This document shows, in pieces, positions 53,311-62,802 of a stretch of 64,000 nt of DNA (position 1 is its first letter; each line of letters starts with the position of its first letter). Under the pieces are notes generated by a model. It was not told the DNA's origin, did not search any database, and was given only the letters and a program-made list of their open reading frames with translations. Source of the stretch: Anaeromicropila herbilytica (GTDB lineage Bacteria > Bacillota > Clostridia > Lachnospirales > Lachnospiraceae); contig NZ_AP024169.1 of the NCBI RefSeq assembly GCF_016591975.1, positions 4,131,001-4,195,000 on the forward strand, in the 5' to 3' direction. A program made the position numbers and the translations under genes.

Positions 53311-54832
53311 CTTTTCCTCCTGCCATTAATAAACCGATTGTATTCTCATCTACGGTTCCTTGTTTAAAACTTTTTACAATCTTACCATCGTATATTACCG
53401 CAATGGTATCGGATACATTCATTACTTCATCTAATTCAAAAGAGATTAGTAATACAGCTTTACCTTTATCTCGTTCACGAATTAACGTTTTATGAACATA
53501 TTCGATTGCTCCAACGTCTAAACCTCTTGTTGGTTGAACCGCTATTAATAAGTCAGGATCATTAGCTACTTCTCTTGCGATAATTACCTTTTGTTGGTTA
53601 CCACCTGATAAGCCTCTAACAGGTTGTAATTCACAATTATCTGGTCTGATATCATATTCTTTAATCATTTGTTTTGAATGCTCAACGATTTCCTTTTCAT
53701 TTAAGAAACCTTTTTTTGAAAATGGCTCTTCTTTAAACTTTTCAATAACCATGTTATGAGCTACTGTATAGTTTAATACAAGTCCTCTTCTTTGACGATC
53801 TTCATGAATTGTAGCTATTTTATTATCAATTGTATTCTTTGGTGATGTATTTTGAACTTCAACACCATTAATCTTAATTGTACCACCAGCTACTTTTGTT
53901 AGATTCGTGATTGCTTCTACTAACTCTTTTTGTCCATTACCATCAATACCTGCGATTCCAACAATCTCACCTTTTCTTATCTTAAGTGAAAGATTCTTAA
54001 CTGCTGGTATCTTACGTTCATCAAGGACTGTTAAATTATCAATTTCAAAGACTACATCTTTTGGTGTTGCTTCTGTCTTATCAACAACTAGATTTACAGC
54101 ATGACCTACCATCATTGTAGCAAGTTCTTCTTCTTTTACTTTTTTAACATCAACGGTATCAATATATTTTCCGCGTCTTATGATTGTACATACATCTGCA
54201 GATTCTTTAATTTCTTTTAACTTATGAGTAATAATAATTATTGTTTTTCCATCTTTAATCAAGTTGTTCATAATCTTAATTAAATCTTCAATTTCTTGTG
54301 GTGTTAATACTGCTGTTGGCTCATCTAAAATAAGTAGATTCGCCCCACGATATAGTGCTTTTAATATTTCTACACGTTGTTGCATACCAACAGAGATATC
54401 TTCAATCTTCGCATCTGGATCAACAGAAAGACCATACTTTTCGATTGTTTTGATAATTTCTTCTCTTGCTTTTTTCATATTAATAACACCAGCGCCACTT
54501 GTTATCTCATTTCCTAAGATAATATTCTGTGTAACTGTGAAATTATCAACTAACATGAAATGCTGGTGCACCATACCAATCCCATGCGCAATTGCAACAT
54601 TCGGATTCTTCATATTTACTTTTTGTCCTTCTAAGTAAATCTCGCCTTCATCCGATTGATATAGACCATAAAGTACATTCATTAATGTACTCTTACCCGC
54701 ACCATTTTCACCTAACATTGCGTGAATTGTACCCTTTTTGATATCGACATCAATATGATCTAGAGCACAAAAAGAACCAAATTTCTTTGTAATTCCTCGC
54801 ATTTGTACAGCATAGCCACTTCCAATTTCCAT
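53291..54832 (-). CDS. Nucleoside ABC importer ATPase (NupO-type, two ABC domains)
   Basis: The 513-residue protein has two fused nucleotide-binding domains. The first has Walker A GENGAGKSTLMNVLYG, signature ISVGMQQRVEI and Walker B NLLILDEPTAVLTP. The second has the degenerate P-loop GIDGNGQKELVEA, signature LSGGNQQKVI and DLLIAVQPTRGLDVG, as usual for this sugar/nucleoside ATPase group (RbsA-like). It is separated from the lipoprotein gene by 340 bases containing a terminator-like hairpin, and overlaps the next gene by 20 bases. Confidence 0.95.
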   Translation of the reverse strand: MEIGSGYAVQMRGITKKFGSFCALDHIDVDIKKGTIHAMLGENGAGKSTLMNVLYGLYQSDEGEIYLEGQKVNMKNPNVAIAHGIGMVHQHFMLVDNFTVTQNIILGNEITSGAGVINMKKAREEIIKTIEKYGLSVDPDAKIEDISVGMQQRVEILKALYRGANLLILDEPTAVLTPQEIEDLIKIMNNLIKDGKTIIIITHKLKEIKESADVCTIIRRGKYIDTVDVKKVKEEELATMMVGHAVNLVVDKTEATPKDVVFEIDNLTVLDERKIPAVKNLSLKIRKGEIVGIAGIDGNGQKELVEAITNLTKVAGGTIKINGVEVQNTSPKNTIDNKIATIHEDRQRRGLVLNYTVAHNMVIEKFKEEPFSKKGFLNEKEIVEHSKQMIKEYDIRPDNCELQPVRGLSGGNQQKVIIAREVANDPDLLIAVQPTRGLDVGAIEYVHKTLIRERDKGKAVLLISFELDEVMNVSDTIAVIYDGKIVKSFKQGTVDENTIGLLMAGGKDDAKNS

Positions 54833-55074
54833 ACTGTATATCCTCCTTTATACCTCGTTGTGAATAACTATTATTAATCCGATGCGCAAACTTTCGTTGC
54901 TCTCAAATCGCAATTTATAGCCTAGCATATTCTGCCAGACTACTCTCATACTTATCTATTATATCATAAATTGGTCAACCTGTCTCCTATGGAGTTCTAT
55001 AAATAATGTTTGTTTTTTTCTATCTATCATATTTTAGGTAGGTGTGAATGGCTCACACTTTCTGATATAGTAAA

Positions 55075-55107
55075 ACGGGTATAGCTATAGTAAAAGCCAC
55101 ACCCGCT
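55075..55107 (-). terminator. Partial terminator between lipoprotein and transporter genes
   Basis: On the minus strand GCGGGTGTGGCT pairs with AGCTATACCCGT (12 pairs, three of them G-T), followed by TTTAC. It lies about 65 bases after the lipoprotein stop. A further small hairpin GTGTGA/TCACAC is at about 55042-55058. Incomplete termination here would give more lipoprotein than membrane subunits. The rest of 54833-55171 holds nothing else notable. Confidence 0.65.
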
Positions 55108-55171
55108 TTGCCTCACATGAAAGAACTAGAGTCTAATCCCTTATGAAAAATATCTTGTAAGCTTTGATTAA

Positions 55172-56269
55172 TTATTTGCTCAAAGTTTTACCGAATTCTT
55201 TATAAGTATCTTTATTAGATGGAGGAACAATTGTACCATCTTTGATAGATTGTTGAACTTTCATAGCTGCTTCATATACAGCTGGATCCATGTTAGGATT
55301 CTTATCTGGAATACCTACTGCATCTTCTGTTAAACCGAAAGTAAATGTCTGTCCTCCGATTTGTTCTCCTTTAGCAGCTTTTTCAGATACTAATTTAACA
55401 GCAGTACCAACTAATTTAAGTGCAGAAGTTAATACATTTTTAGGAGCTAAGTAAGCTTGGTCACGGTCAACACCGATTGCAAATTTGTTAGCTTCTTTAG
55501 CAGCTTCAATAACACCTACACCTACACCACCAGCAGCGTGGAATACGATGTCACATCCATCAGAGAACATTTTGTTAGCAATCGCTTTACCTTTTGCTGC
55601 ATCTGAGAAGCTTTCAGCATATTGAGCATCAACAGTGATTTTTTTACCAAGTTCATTTGCTGCGTAATCTACACCAGCTTTGTAACCGTATTCAAATTGA
55701 TCAATAAGGTCACTTGAAATACCACCAACGAAACCTACTTTACCAGTAGTTGTTGTTTTACCTGCAATGTAACCAACAATAAATGATGGTTCTTGAGCAC
55801 GGAACATAACACCAGTTACGTTGCTTGGAGTTTGATCTCCGTATGAGTTATCTACGATAGCGTAGCTTACATCTGGGTTAGTGCTTGCAGCTGTCTTAAG
55901 TGCATCAGCCATAGAGAATCCAATACCCCATACTAAGTTACTTCCATCATCAACACATTTGTCTAAGTTAGTTGTGTAATCAGTTTCTTGTTTAGATTCA
56001 ATGTAGCTTACTTTAGCACCAGTACTCTTATTTAATTCTTGTAAGCCTTCCCATGCTGATTGGTTGAATGATTGGTCATTAACACCACCAGTATCAGTGA
56101 TCATTGATACAACGAAATCTGATTTTGATGCTGTGTCATCACTAGCAGGTGCCTCAGTTGCTTCAGTCTTAGTCTTGTCTGAATCACCAGTTGATTTTTT
56201 ACTTGAACATGCAGTTAAAGATGTAACCATAACTACTGCCATAAGTAAAGCTAAAAGTTTCTTCTTCAT
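55172..56269 (-). CDS. BMP family nucleoside-binding lipoprotein
   Basis: This extracellular solute receptor of the nucleoside importer belongs to the BmpA/TmpC/Med family. The signal MKKKLLALLMAVVMVTSLTAC ends in a lipobox with Cys21 as lipid anchor, then a Ser/Thr/Glu-rich flexible linker. Family motifs are MITDTGGVNDQSFNQSAWEG, FIVGYIAGKTT, GKVGFVGG, DIVFHAAGGVGVGVIEAA and IGVDRDQA; the ligand-binding Asp-Gln pairs are in place. The codon pattern is strongly biased, indicating high expression. AGGAGG lies before the start. Confidence 0.95.
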   Translation of the reverse strand: MKKKLLALLMAVVMVTSLTACSSKKSTGDSDKTKTEATEAPASDDTASKSDFVVSMITDTGGVNDQSFNQSAWEGLQELNKSTGAKVSYIESKQETDYTTNLDKCVDDGSNLVWGIGFSMADALKTAASTNPDVSYAIVDNSYGDQTPSNVTGVMFRAQEPSFIVGYIAGKTTTTGKVGFVGGISSDLIDQFEYGYKAGVDYAANELGKKITVDAQYAESFSDAAKGKAIANKMFSDGCDIVFHAAGGVGVGVIEAAKEANKFAIGVDRDQAYLAPKNVLTSALKLVGTAVKLVSEKAAKGEQIGGQTFTFGLTEDAVGIPDKNPNMDPAVYEAAMKVQQSIKDGTIVPPSNKDTYKEFGKTLSK

Positions 56270-56829
56270 AAATTATTCCTCCTAAAATTTTTAAAAAAAT
56301 TTATGTATTAATACATAGTAACTTGAATTACTATGATATTAACGCTATTATTCTTATACTTTTATAGATTTAATATTCATAAATATATACGTTTATTGTA
56401 TATATTTTGTACAGATGACTAATACGGTGTGCTTATTGAATCTAATATTATTTATCTAATAAAGTATATGTACAAAATGTAAAATTAAGCCCTAAACTAA
56501 TTAATTCTTCGCACAAATTCTTGTAAATTCATGTCAGTATGTGTAATTTTCCACTGCAATTCGGTAAATTATTCCGTAGAAAAGGGAGTAGAATAACTTC
56601 TGCTCCCCATTGATATGCATTTAAAATGCTCTTGCAAAAATGGTATATTTATTTGTAATACCATCATTAACCTTTATGCTCAATACATCTCATATTATAC
56701 ATTTAATAACATATTTGGTCAAGAAATATTTTCATATTACATGTTCATTATTCTATACATTAAATCTATTAATGAGTTAATGAAACATAGCTTATAAATA
56801 GCTAGAATTCAACAATTACTGAAATGTAT
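56270..56829. other. Upstream region of the BMP lipoprotein gene
   Basis: There is no convincing gene in 560 bases. An inverted repeat ATTTTGTACA (56404-56413) and TGTACAAAAT (56469-56478) could be a pair of half-operators for the lipoprotein gene. A hairpin GGGAGTAGAA/TTCTGCTCCC (56584-56607) followed by CCCTTTTCT on the minus strand looks like the terminator of the phosphoesterase gene. A purine riboswitch was looked for and not seen. Confidence 0.5.
56584..56607 (-). terminator. Terminator downstream of the phosphoesterase gene
   Basis: GGGAGCAGAA and TTCTACTCCC (minus strand) form a 10-base stem with a four-base loop, followed by TTTTCT. It lies 220 bases past the gene's stop. Confidence 0.65.
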
Positions 56830-57684
56830 TTACTTTTCTTTTTCTAAATTCAAAACAATGATTTCAGGGCGATTAAAGATTCGAAATGGAATCTTACTAT
56901 TTCCTAGTCCTCTACTTACAAACATTGTTGTTTTACTCATTTTATATGCGCCACTTGAGTACTTCGGAAAAAAACCTTGGTTTGGTGCATACAAGCCTGA
57001 AATATACGGAATTCGAAATTGGCCACCATGTGCATGACCAGTAAAAGCTATATCAATATTATTTTTAGCATAAATCTGAATCAACTCTGGTCTGTGTGAT
57101 AGCAATATCTGTAATTCATTCTCATGAAGAGCAAGCTTTTTCAATTTCTGATCTATTTGTTTTTTTCTATCTTGATTTTGAATATTATTTGATAGAAAAT
57201 CTGGATCAGATAAACCTATGAGATAAATCTTCGTATCATTCTTTTGTATTTCTATACTTTTATCATCCATGATGATAACGCCTTCTTTTATTAACTTATC
57301 AAGTAATTCGTTGTACCTTCCTGACCATGCTTCATGATTTCCAGATACATAATAGATAGGTGCTATTTTCATAGCTCCTCGAATAAATTCCATCGTAATA
57401 TCTACATTCGTTCGGTTTGCATCTATAATATCCCCTGTCACTACAATGAGATCAGGGTGAATACCTCTCAGATGCTCTATTAACCTTTTTTGCTTATTGC
57501 CAAACTGTTTATTATGTAAATCAGAAATCTGTGCAATTTTATAACCGTCGAAATCTCTTCCTATTTTACTACTTCTATAAGTAAACTTTGTAATCACAAT
57601 ATCATTATTCTGCCATATTAAAAATAAAGGAATGCCCATAAGTAGTATAATTAATAGGCTAATCCTTCTAACCCTCTTGGACAA
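56830..57684 (-). CDS. Membrane-anchored metallophosphoesterase
   Basis: The 284-residue protein has an N-terminal membrane anchor (ISLLIILLMGIPLFLIW) and a calcineurin-like phosphoesterase domain outside. The two-metal motifs are complete: AQISDLHN, VVTGDIID, YVSGNHEAWSG, LLSHRP and FTGHAHGGQFRIP. It resembles the YkuE/LpxH-like group of phosphohydrolases acting on lipids or cell-envelope phosphates; the exact substrate is unknown. The start is a TTG at 57684, with AGGGGG 11 bases upstream. Confidence 0.9.
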   Translation of the reverse strand: MSKRVRRISLLIILLMGIPLFLIWQNNDIVITKFTYRSSKIGRDFDGYKIAQISDLHNKQFGNKQKRLIEHLRGIHPDLIVVTGDIIDANRTNVDITMEFIRGAMKIAPIYYVSGNHEAWSGRYNELLDKLIKEGVIIMDDKSIEIQKNDTKIYLIGLSDPDFLSNNIQNQDRKKQIDQKLKKLALHENELQILLSHRPELIQIYAKNNIDIAFTGHAHGGQFRIPYISGLYAPNQGFFPKYSSGAYKMSKTTMFVSRGLGNSKIPFRIFNRPEIIVLNLEKEK

Positions 57685-57839
57685 TAGATTTATACCCCCT
57701 ACAATTATTTATCTTATAAACAAACTTCACAGTCATAGGTCATTGACTAGGAGTTTGATTATATAGCTATTATATATAGTACATTATTGCCATAATTATG
57801 TGCATTATACTTATTTTTCCATTTATATTTCTATATTAT

Positions 57840-58421
57840 TTAGCTATTTAAGTGCCCCAAACGTGTCCCATATTCATTTATAATTACTTCGGTATAAGTC
57901 CCATGTTCAAATAATATCTTATTTGCTACCTCTTTATTTACACCTAATATACGAATTAAAAGAGCGGTTAACGAACCAAAATGTGCAACAACTAATGTAT
58001 CTCTATCCGTATTTAATATCATATCTGCAACGGTAGATACCCTATTATATAATTCATCAAAAGTTTCCCCATTCACTGGAGCATTCTCTATCCAGTTCTG
58101 AATCATTCCGTTCGCTTCTTTGGGATATTTTATCATCAGGTCTTTAAATGTAATATTTTCAAAGTCCCCCATATACTGTTCATTCAGATTCTTTAATCGA
58201 TTAACCTCGACCTCCCTGTTACCAACAATATACTCTGCTGTATGGAATGCTCGTTGTAATTCACTTGTATAGCATATAGAGAAGTCAAAGTCCTTCAACT
58301 TCTCTGCTACCTTCTTAGCATCCTCTATCCCTTTATTTGTAAGTGGATAATCCGTATGTCCATACATTAGATCCTGCTTATTACCTACACTCTCACCATG
58401 TCTAACTAAATATATTCTCAT
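57840..58421 (-). CDS. Histidine phosphatase family protein
   Basis: The 193-residue protein of the phosphoglycerate mutase superfamily has the N-terminal catalytic RHGES motif (IYLVRHGESVGNKQ), YGHTDYPLTNKG, CYTSELQRAFHTAEYI and the second histidine in LVVAHFGSL. It is shorter than true phosphoglycerate mutases and lacks their insertion, so it is a small-molecule phosphatase such as a CobC/GpmB-like enzyme. It is separated from the phosphoesterase gene by 155 bases on the same strand, and divergent from the nucleotidyltransferase gene. Confidence 0.9.
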   Translation of the reverse strand: MRIYLVRHGESVGNKQDLMYGHTDYPLTNKGIEDAKKVAEKLKDFDFSICYTSELQRAFHTAEYIVGNREVEVNRLKNLNEQYMGDFENITFKDLMIKYPKEANGMIQNWIENAPVNGETFDELYNRVSTVADMILNTDRDTLVVAHFGSLTALLIRILGVNKEVANKILFEHGTYTEVIINEYGTRLGHLNS

Positions 58422-58612
58422 ATGCGCTCCTAACTGTTTGATTATCTAATCCTAGTTTATTCTGATAAAGTATATCATTTTACAATAACTGGTTCAAGCT
58501 AATCATTTCTTAAGAATTTCATAATTTGTTTAAGATAAACGAATATTGTATAAATAATTCGAAAGTTTTTCTAAATTGTCCAAACAGTAAGAACGATTTT
58601 ACTTGATATTGA

Positions 58613-58641
58613 TTTACATATTTTGTAAGTCTTTATATAAT
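58613..58641 (+). promoter_or_regulatory. Promoter of the sugar nucleotidyltransferase gene
   Basis: TTTACA (58613-58618) and a perfect TATAAT (58636-58641) are separated by 17 bases, about 50 bases before the ATG at 58700. Confidence 0.75.
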
Positions 58642-58699
58642 TAGTACATATATGTAACTAGTTCATATTAACTTTTCATTACTAAGGGGGATTATTCTT

Positions 58700-59617
58700 A
58701 TGAAAGCAACACTTGTAATAATGGCAGCTGGGTTAGGAAGCAGATATGGCGGTATAAAACAACTAGAGAAGATAGGACCAAACGGAGAAATACTGATTGA
58801 TTACTCGATCTATGATGCAATCAAAGCAGGGTTTAAAAAAATAGTTTTTATTATTCGTAAAGACATTGAAGAAGAATTTAAGGAAGTTGTAGGTAATCGA
58901 ATCTCGAAAATTATTGAGACAGAATATGTCATTCAAGATATTAACGAATTACCAGATGGTTATGAAAAACCATCTGATCGAACCAAACCATGGGGTACTG
59001 GACATGCAATTCTTTCTTGCTATGGTAAAATCACGGATCCATTTGTAGTAATTAATGCGGATGATTATTACGGAAGCGATGCCTTCACTCTTGTCTATAA
59101 TTATTTATGCAATCCAAAGTCATCCATGGCCCCTTATGAATTCTGTATGGCAGGCTTTATCTTAGGCAATACCCTAAGTCCAAATGGTGGTGTCACAAGA
59201 GGAATCTGTCAGGTAGGCCAAGATGACATTCTCGTCGATGTCAATGAAACTTCTGGAATTAAGTCATCTGATGATGGTGCTGTTGCACTTGACTCTTCTG
59301 GACAGATAATTCCAGTTGACATAAACTCTATAGTGTCAATGAATATGTGGGGTTTTACTCCTGATATATTTAAAGAGTTAAAGATTGGATTTCCTGAGTT
59401 CTTGAGTCATATGAAAGATAATTTACAAAAAGCAGAATATTTGCTTCCTAATATCGTAAGTCAATTAGTTCAAAACCATAAAGCTCGTGTAAAGGTATTG
59501 AAAACAATGGATAAATGGGTCGGAGTTACTTACAAAGAAGATAAGGGATATGTTGTGGAAACGATTCAGGAATTAATCAAAGATGGGGTATATCCTGAAT
59601 CACTTTATATGAAATAA
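58700..59617 (+). CDS. Sugar-phosphate nucleotidyltransferase
   Basis: The 305-residue member of the NTP_transferase family makes an activated sugar from an NTP and a sugar phosphate. The signature is VIMAAGLGSRYGGIKQLEKI at the N-terminus, with a metal-binding aspartate in VVINADDYYG and the late KWVGVTYKEDKGYV region. The spacing differs from GalU and RmlA, and the GGIKQ motif is typical of a clostridial subgroup of uncertain sugar. AAGGGGGA precedes the ATG. It lies next to the capsule operon but faces it, and ends at a terminator. Confidence 0.9.
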   Translation: MKATLVIMAAGLGSRYGGIKQLEKIGPNGEILIDYSIYDAIKAGFKKIVFIIRKDIEEEFKEVVGNRISKIIETEYVIQDINELPDGYEKPSDRTKPWGTGHAILSCYGKITDPFVVINADDYYGSDAFTLVYNYLCNPKSSMAPYEFCMAGFILGNTLSPNGGVTRGICQVGQDDILVDVNETSGIKSSDDGAVALDSSGQIIPVDINSIVSMNMWGFTPDIFKELKIGFPEFLSHMKDNLQKAEYLLPNIVSQLVQNHKARVKVLKTMDKWVGVTYKEDKGYVVETIQELIKDGVYPESLYMK

Positions 59618-59642
59618 GAAATATTCTCCTAGGTTGGGCACA

Positions 59643-59688
59643 GAAAGAAGCTTTCACCAGTATAATGATGAAAGCTTCTTTCTTTTAA
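59643..59688. terminator. Terminator between convergent nucleotidyltransferase and sugar transferase genes
   Basis: Perfect 14-base arms GAAAGAAGCTTTCA and TGAAAGCTTCTTTC enclose a 12-base loop, followed by TTTTAATT on the plus strand. Confidence 0.9.
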
Positions 59689-59732
59689 TTGTACGATTAC
59701 TATTCATAAAATGATCCTTTAATCCTTTTTAT

Positions 59733-61154
59733 TCATTTTGAACCTTTTCTCTTAAGCACAACCCATACAGTCTTAAACAAAATCTTAATATCCATAAGCA
59801 CAGACCAATGATCTATATATTCAAGATCGAGCTTTACAACATCCTCAAAGTTGTCTATATTACTTCTACCACTAACCTGCCACATTCCTGTTAGACCTGG
59901 TTTTAAGCTTAATCTTCTCTTATGTCTTAAGTCATATTGTAAGAATTCATCTTCTGTAGGTGGTCTTGTTCCCACTAGACTCATCTCACCTTTTAGTACA
60001 TTTAAGAACTGTGGAAGTTCATCAATACTTGTATCTCGAATGAATTTACCAACCTTTGTAATCCTTGGGTCGTTCGTCATTTTGAACATCAGATTTGCAC
60101 CATTTTCATCACTCATCTCATTTGCTGCGAGAAGTTCTTTTTTACGTTCTTCTGCGTCTGGATACATCGAACGAAATTTATAGATTTTAAAACGTCTACC
60201 ATTCTTCCCTATTCTCGTCTGAGAAAAGATAAGAGGTCCTCTTGATTCAATTAAGATTGCAGGTGCTACAAAGATACTAATAATCCCTGTTAAGAGTAAT
60301 CCTACTAATGCTCCAATAATATCAATTATTCTTTTTAGTAATAATTCTGCCGGTTCAAAGACTTTGATACTATAGGTTAATACATGATATATCCCCATGT
60401 CTTGTATTGATTTCTCCATAACCTTTAGACCAAAAGTATCTACTGATACATTTACAATTACGCCTAAAGATTCAAATTGTTGTATTACAGCTTGAAGTTC
60501 CTCTTGTGTATAACTTGGAGTACTGATAAATACTTCATCTACAACATTTGTTCTAATATATTCGAACATGGTATCTTTATTAGATTTCACCTGAATATTA
60601 TGTATTTTCTTTCCGATCAGATCTTCATCTACAATGCATAGACATATGACTTCTGTATTACATTCTAATCCCTCTAAGTATTTTTTTAATTTACTATTTG
60701 CATATTCATTATCAGTAACAATCATTACCTTTTGTTTTCTAACACTAGATTCATAAAAGATTTCAACGAATTGCTTATAATATAGATGACTAAGATACAT
60801 TGCAAATATATTAATAACAATAAAGATTCCATAGAACACTCTTGAATATAGTACACCATCTTGAAATATGAAAATTAACGCCAGAAGCCCTAATGCCAGG
60901 AAGCAATTTGTTTTAATTACTATTTTCAATTCCTCCAAGTAACCTCTTTGAACAATATCAGAGTGTGTATCATTAAGGAAAAAGATACATAAATAAATTA
61001 ATATTGTCATGACGAATCCCATGTTATATAGGCTAGAAAACCAATGTTCTGTGATGTATGAATAGCGGATTTTGGATGCTGCTAAAAAAGAAAAAATAAT
61101 AGCTGCTAAATCTACTAAAACTATTTGTACGTTTTTTCTGTATTTAATTTTCAT
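59733..61154 (-). CDS. Polyprenyl glycosylphosphotransferase (initiating sugar transferase, long form)
   Basis: This 473-residue initiating enzyme of capsule/exopolysaccharide synthesis has four N-terminal membrane helices, then a Rossmann-like domain (KVMIVTDNEYANSKLK onward). A further helix follows (about residues 280-305), and the catalytic domain with KNGRRFKIYKFRSMYPDAEE, RDTSIDELPQFLNVLKGEMS, LVGTRPPTEDE and PGLTGMWQVSGRS. It is the CpsE/WbaP-like long type, in contrast to the short transferase at 12187-12846. Last in the operon, it lies 11 bases after the lipoprotein-like gene. Confidence 0.95.
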   Translation of the reverse strand: MKIKYRKNVQIVLVDLAAIIFSFLAASKIRYSYITEHWFSSLYNMGFVMTILIYLCIFFLNDTHSDIVQRGYLEELKIVIKTNCFLALGLLALIFIFQDGVLYSRVFYGIFIVINIFAMYLSHLYYKQFVEIFYESSVRKQKVMIVTDNEYANSKLKKYLEGLECNTEVICLCIVDEDLIGKKIHNIQVKSNKDTMFEYIRTNVVDEVFISTPSYTQEELQAVIQQFESLGVIVNVSVDTFGLKVMEKSIQDMGIYHVLTYSIKVFEPAELLLKRIIDIIGALVGLLLTGIISIFVAPAILIESRGPLIFSQTRIGKNGRRFKIYKFRSMYPDAEERKKELLAANEMSDENGANLMFKMTNDPRITKVGKFIRDTSIDELPQFLNVLKGEMSLVGTRPPTEDEFLQYDLRHKRRLSLKPGLTGMWQVSGRSNIDNFEDVVKLDLEYIDHWSVLMDIKILFKTVWVVLKRKGSK

Positions 61155-61165
61155 ATGTACACCTA

Positions 61166-61819
61166 CTATTCATAAACACTTGTATTGGTATCCAAAACAA
61201 CTTTTCTTCGCTGAATACGTATAAAGTAAAATAAATATCCCGCTACAATTCCCATTACTACTTTAAGCATAAAACCATAGTCTAAATTTAGATCGTCCTT
61301 TATGGAATAAGTATTATATATGGTATCTCCAGCATTATCTTTTACCATTATTCCTCCACTTACTGGATCATAAGTGAGGTTTAAATGAATTGATTCAAGT
61401 CCGCTTTTCACAATGAAATATAGTACTGTCTGATCCTCTCGACTAAGTTTTTCTATACGATTGCTTTTTCGATTTTGTAAGAATACTGTACCATCTTTGA
61501 AATATTCCAAAAACTTTCTATAATCTTTCATAGATAGTTTAGTCGAATTGTTACTTATATAACTTTGCAATTTATCAAGGTATTGCTCTGGGACTGCAAA
61601 GTATTCCTTTCCAACACGAATTGGTTTCTTTACAATCTGCATCACTTTCGTTGATAATACTTCCTTTGAATTTGCCTCTTTATCGTTAATCGTATCATCA
61701 ATTAAGTTCATCCTATCAATACTAGCACTACTCTTGCTTACGCTTTGGCATGCTCCTATAACCAGAATAAAAAGTATTGTCATTATAATTAACATTAGAT
61801 ACTTATATTCCTTCTTCAT
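61166..61819 (-). CDS. Uncharacterised lipoprotein with C-terminal membrane helix in capsule operon
   Basis: The 217-residue protein has a signal ending in LVIGAC (lipobox), an extracytoplasmic domain of about 150 residues, and a second hydrophobic helix (MLKVVMGIVAGYLFYFI) followed by a basic tail. The outer domain has a YISNNSTKLSMKDYRKFLEY segment but nothing I recognise. Its place between the tyrosine kinase and sugar transferase genes suggests a role in control or assembly of the polysaccharide machinery. If both ends are in the membrane it would be a hairpin-anchored sensor-like protein. Alternatively, the cysteine is not lipidated and the N-terminus is a plain helix. Confidence 0.75.
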   Translation of the reverse strand: MKKEYKYLMLIIMTILFILVIGACQSVSKSSASIDRMNLIDDTINDKEANSKEVLSTKVMQIVKKPIRVGKEYFAVPEQYLDKLQSYISNNSTKLSMKDYRKFLEYFKDGTVFLQNRKSNRIEKLSREDQTVLYFIVKSGLESIHLNLTYDPVSGGIMVKDNAGDTIYNTYSIKDDLNLDYGFMLKVVMGIVAGYLFYFIRIQRRKVVLDTNTSVYE

Positions 61820-61936
61820 GTGCTCACCCCTTACTATTTAACAAACATTTCAAATCAAGTTTATTCGAGTTAACTGCCTATTATGTTCTTCATAATAATT
61901 AACCAGCAAACCATACTTAATTTATCTAAAGGGGGG

Positions 61937-62061
61937 GTACCAAATGTCTATCAGTCTCATTTTCAATGAGTGTGAAGCACTTTTATTTCACACTAGCTCC
62001 CATCTGTCGCCTCTGGAGACGTACAAATCAAGGGTGTGATATACCTTTTATTTCACACTAT
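61937..62061 (-). repeat. Two tandem hairpins after the tyrosine kinase gene
   Basis: The end of the kinase gene (AGTGTGAAATAAAAG) is repeated about 60 bases further on. Each copy forms a stem: GTGTGA with TCACAC, and AGTGTGAA with TTCACACT. Between them lies GTCTCCAGAGGCGAC, a third small stem-loop. A run of seven G's on the plus strand (61932-61938) follows. This 230-base gap in an otherwise tight operon may process or attenuate the transcript. Confidence 0.55.
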
Positions 62062-62731
62062 ACTGATTATAGTAATAATTATATTTTGGCTTATTATTAT
62101 AATCCACTTTATTTAAGATTGCCCCCAATATTTTTACTCCTGTGTTCATTAACTGCTTTTTCACATTCTGTACCGCTTTGTAACTAATGGTTTCACTCTC
62201 TATTACAAGAATAACTCCATCACAATTTGGTACGATGACTGCTGTGTCAATCACAGTTCCAAGCGGTGGGGTATCAATGATAACCATATCATACTCTTCT
62301 TTTAATTCTGTTATTAATCTTTGTAGGTATTCATTTCCTAATAGTTCAGTAGGATTAGGAGTTAATGGCCCTGAGAAAATAACATCCATATTCTTAACGT
62401 TGCTTTCATATATGATCTCTTCTTTCTCTACTTGCCCTGAAAGATAATGTGACAAACCACTAATCTCTTCCTCTGTCTTAATATGGTACCTACCAACTAA
62501 TACAGATTTTCGCAAATCAGCATCGATTAAAATTACTCTTTTTCCGTCTGCTGCTAATACTCTCGCTAAATTAATCGATGTGGTACTTTTGCCTTCACAA
62601 GCTCTGCAACTAGTTAAACATATTACTTTATTATCACCTCCACAGAAGCGTAAATTTGTTCTTAGTGAGTTTAGAGCCTCTCTTGTGCTATAATCCATAT
62701 CCTCAACTTTTTCAAATGTAGCTTTCAACAT
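62048..62731 (-). CDS. Bacterial tyrosine kinase of capsule synthesis (CpsD/CapB type)
   Basis: The 227-residue BY-kinase has Walker A in CEGKSTTSINLARVL, Walker A' in VILIDADLRKSVLVG and Walker B in MVIIDTPPLGT. The C-terminus is a tyrosine cluster (YNYYYNQY), the autophosphorylation tail. As usual in Firmicutes, the membrane activator is a separate protein, encoded just upstream at 62803-63516, and the phosphatase is encoded before that. Together they control polysaccharide chain length and export by cycles of phosphorylation. Confidence 0.95.
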   Translation of the reverse strand: MLKATFEKVEDMDYSTREALNSLRTNLRFCGGDNKVICLTSCRACEGKSTTSINLARVLAADGKRVILIDADLRKSVLVGRYHIKTEEEISGLSHYLSGQVEKEEIIYESNVKNMDVIFSGPLTPNPTELLGNEYLQRLITELKEEYDMVIIDTPPLGTVIDTAVIVPNCDGVILVIESETISYKAVQNVKKQLMNTGVKILGAILNKVDYNNKPKYNYYYNQYSVK

Positions 62732-62802
62732 ATTATCCCGTGCCTTTCTTTTTTGTAAAAAACGTTTTTGATTTGTAGTTTTCGTCCACCTATGTATTTA
62801 TA

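Noticed and set aside
56615..56797. 60-codon plus-strand frame in an intergenic region
   Set aside because: There is no ribosome binding site, the composition is random AT-rich, and no family is recognised.
56270..56829. Purine riboswitch for the nucleoside importer
   Set aside because: The conserved core and the paired loops are not present on the minus strand.
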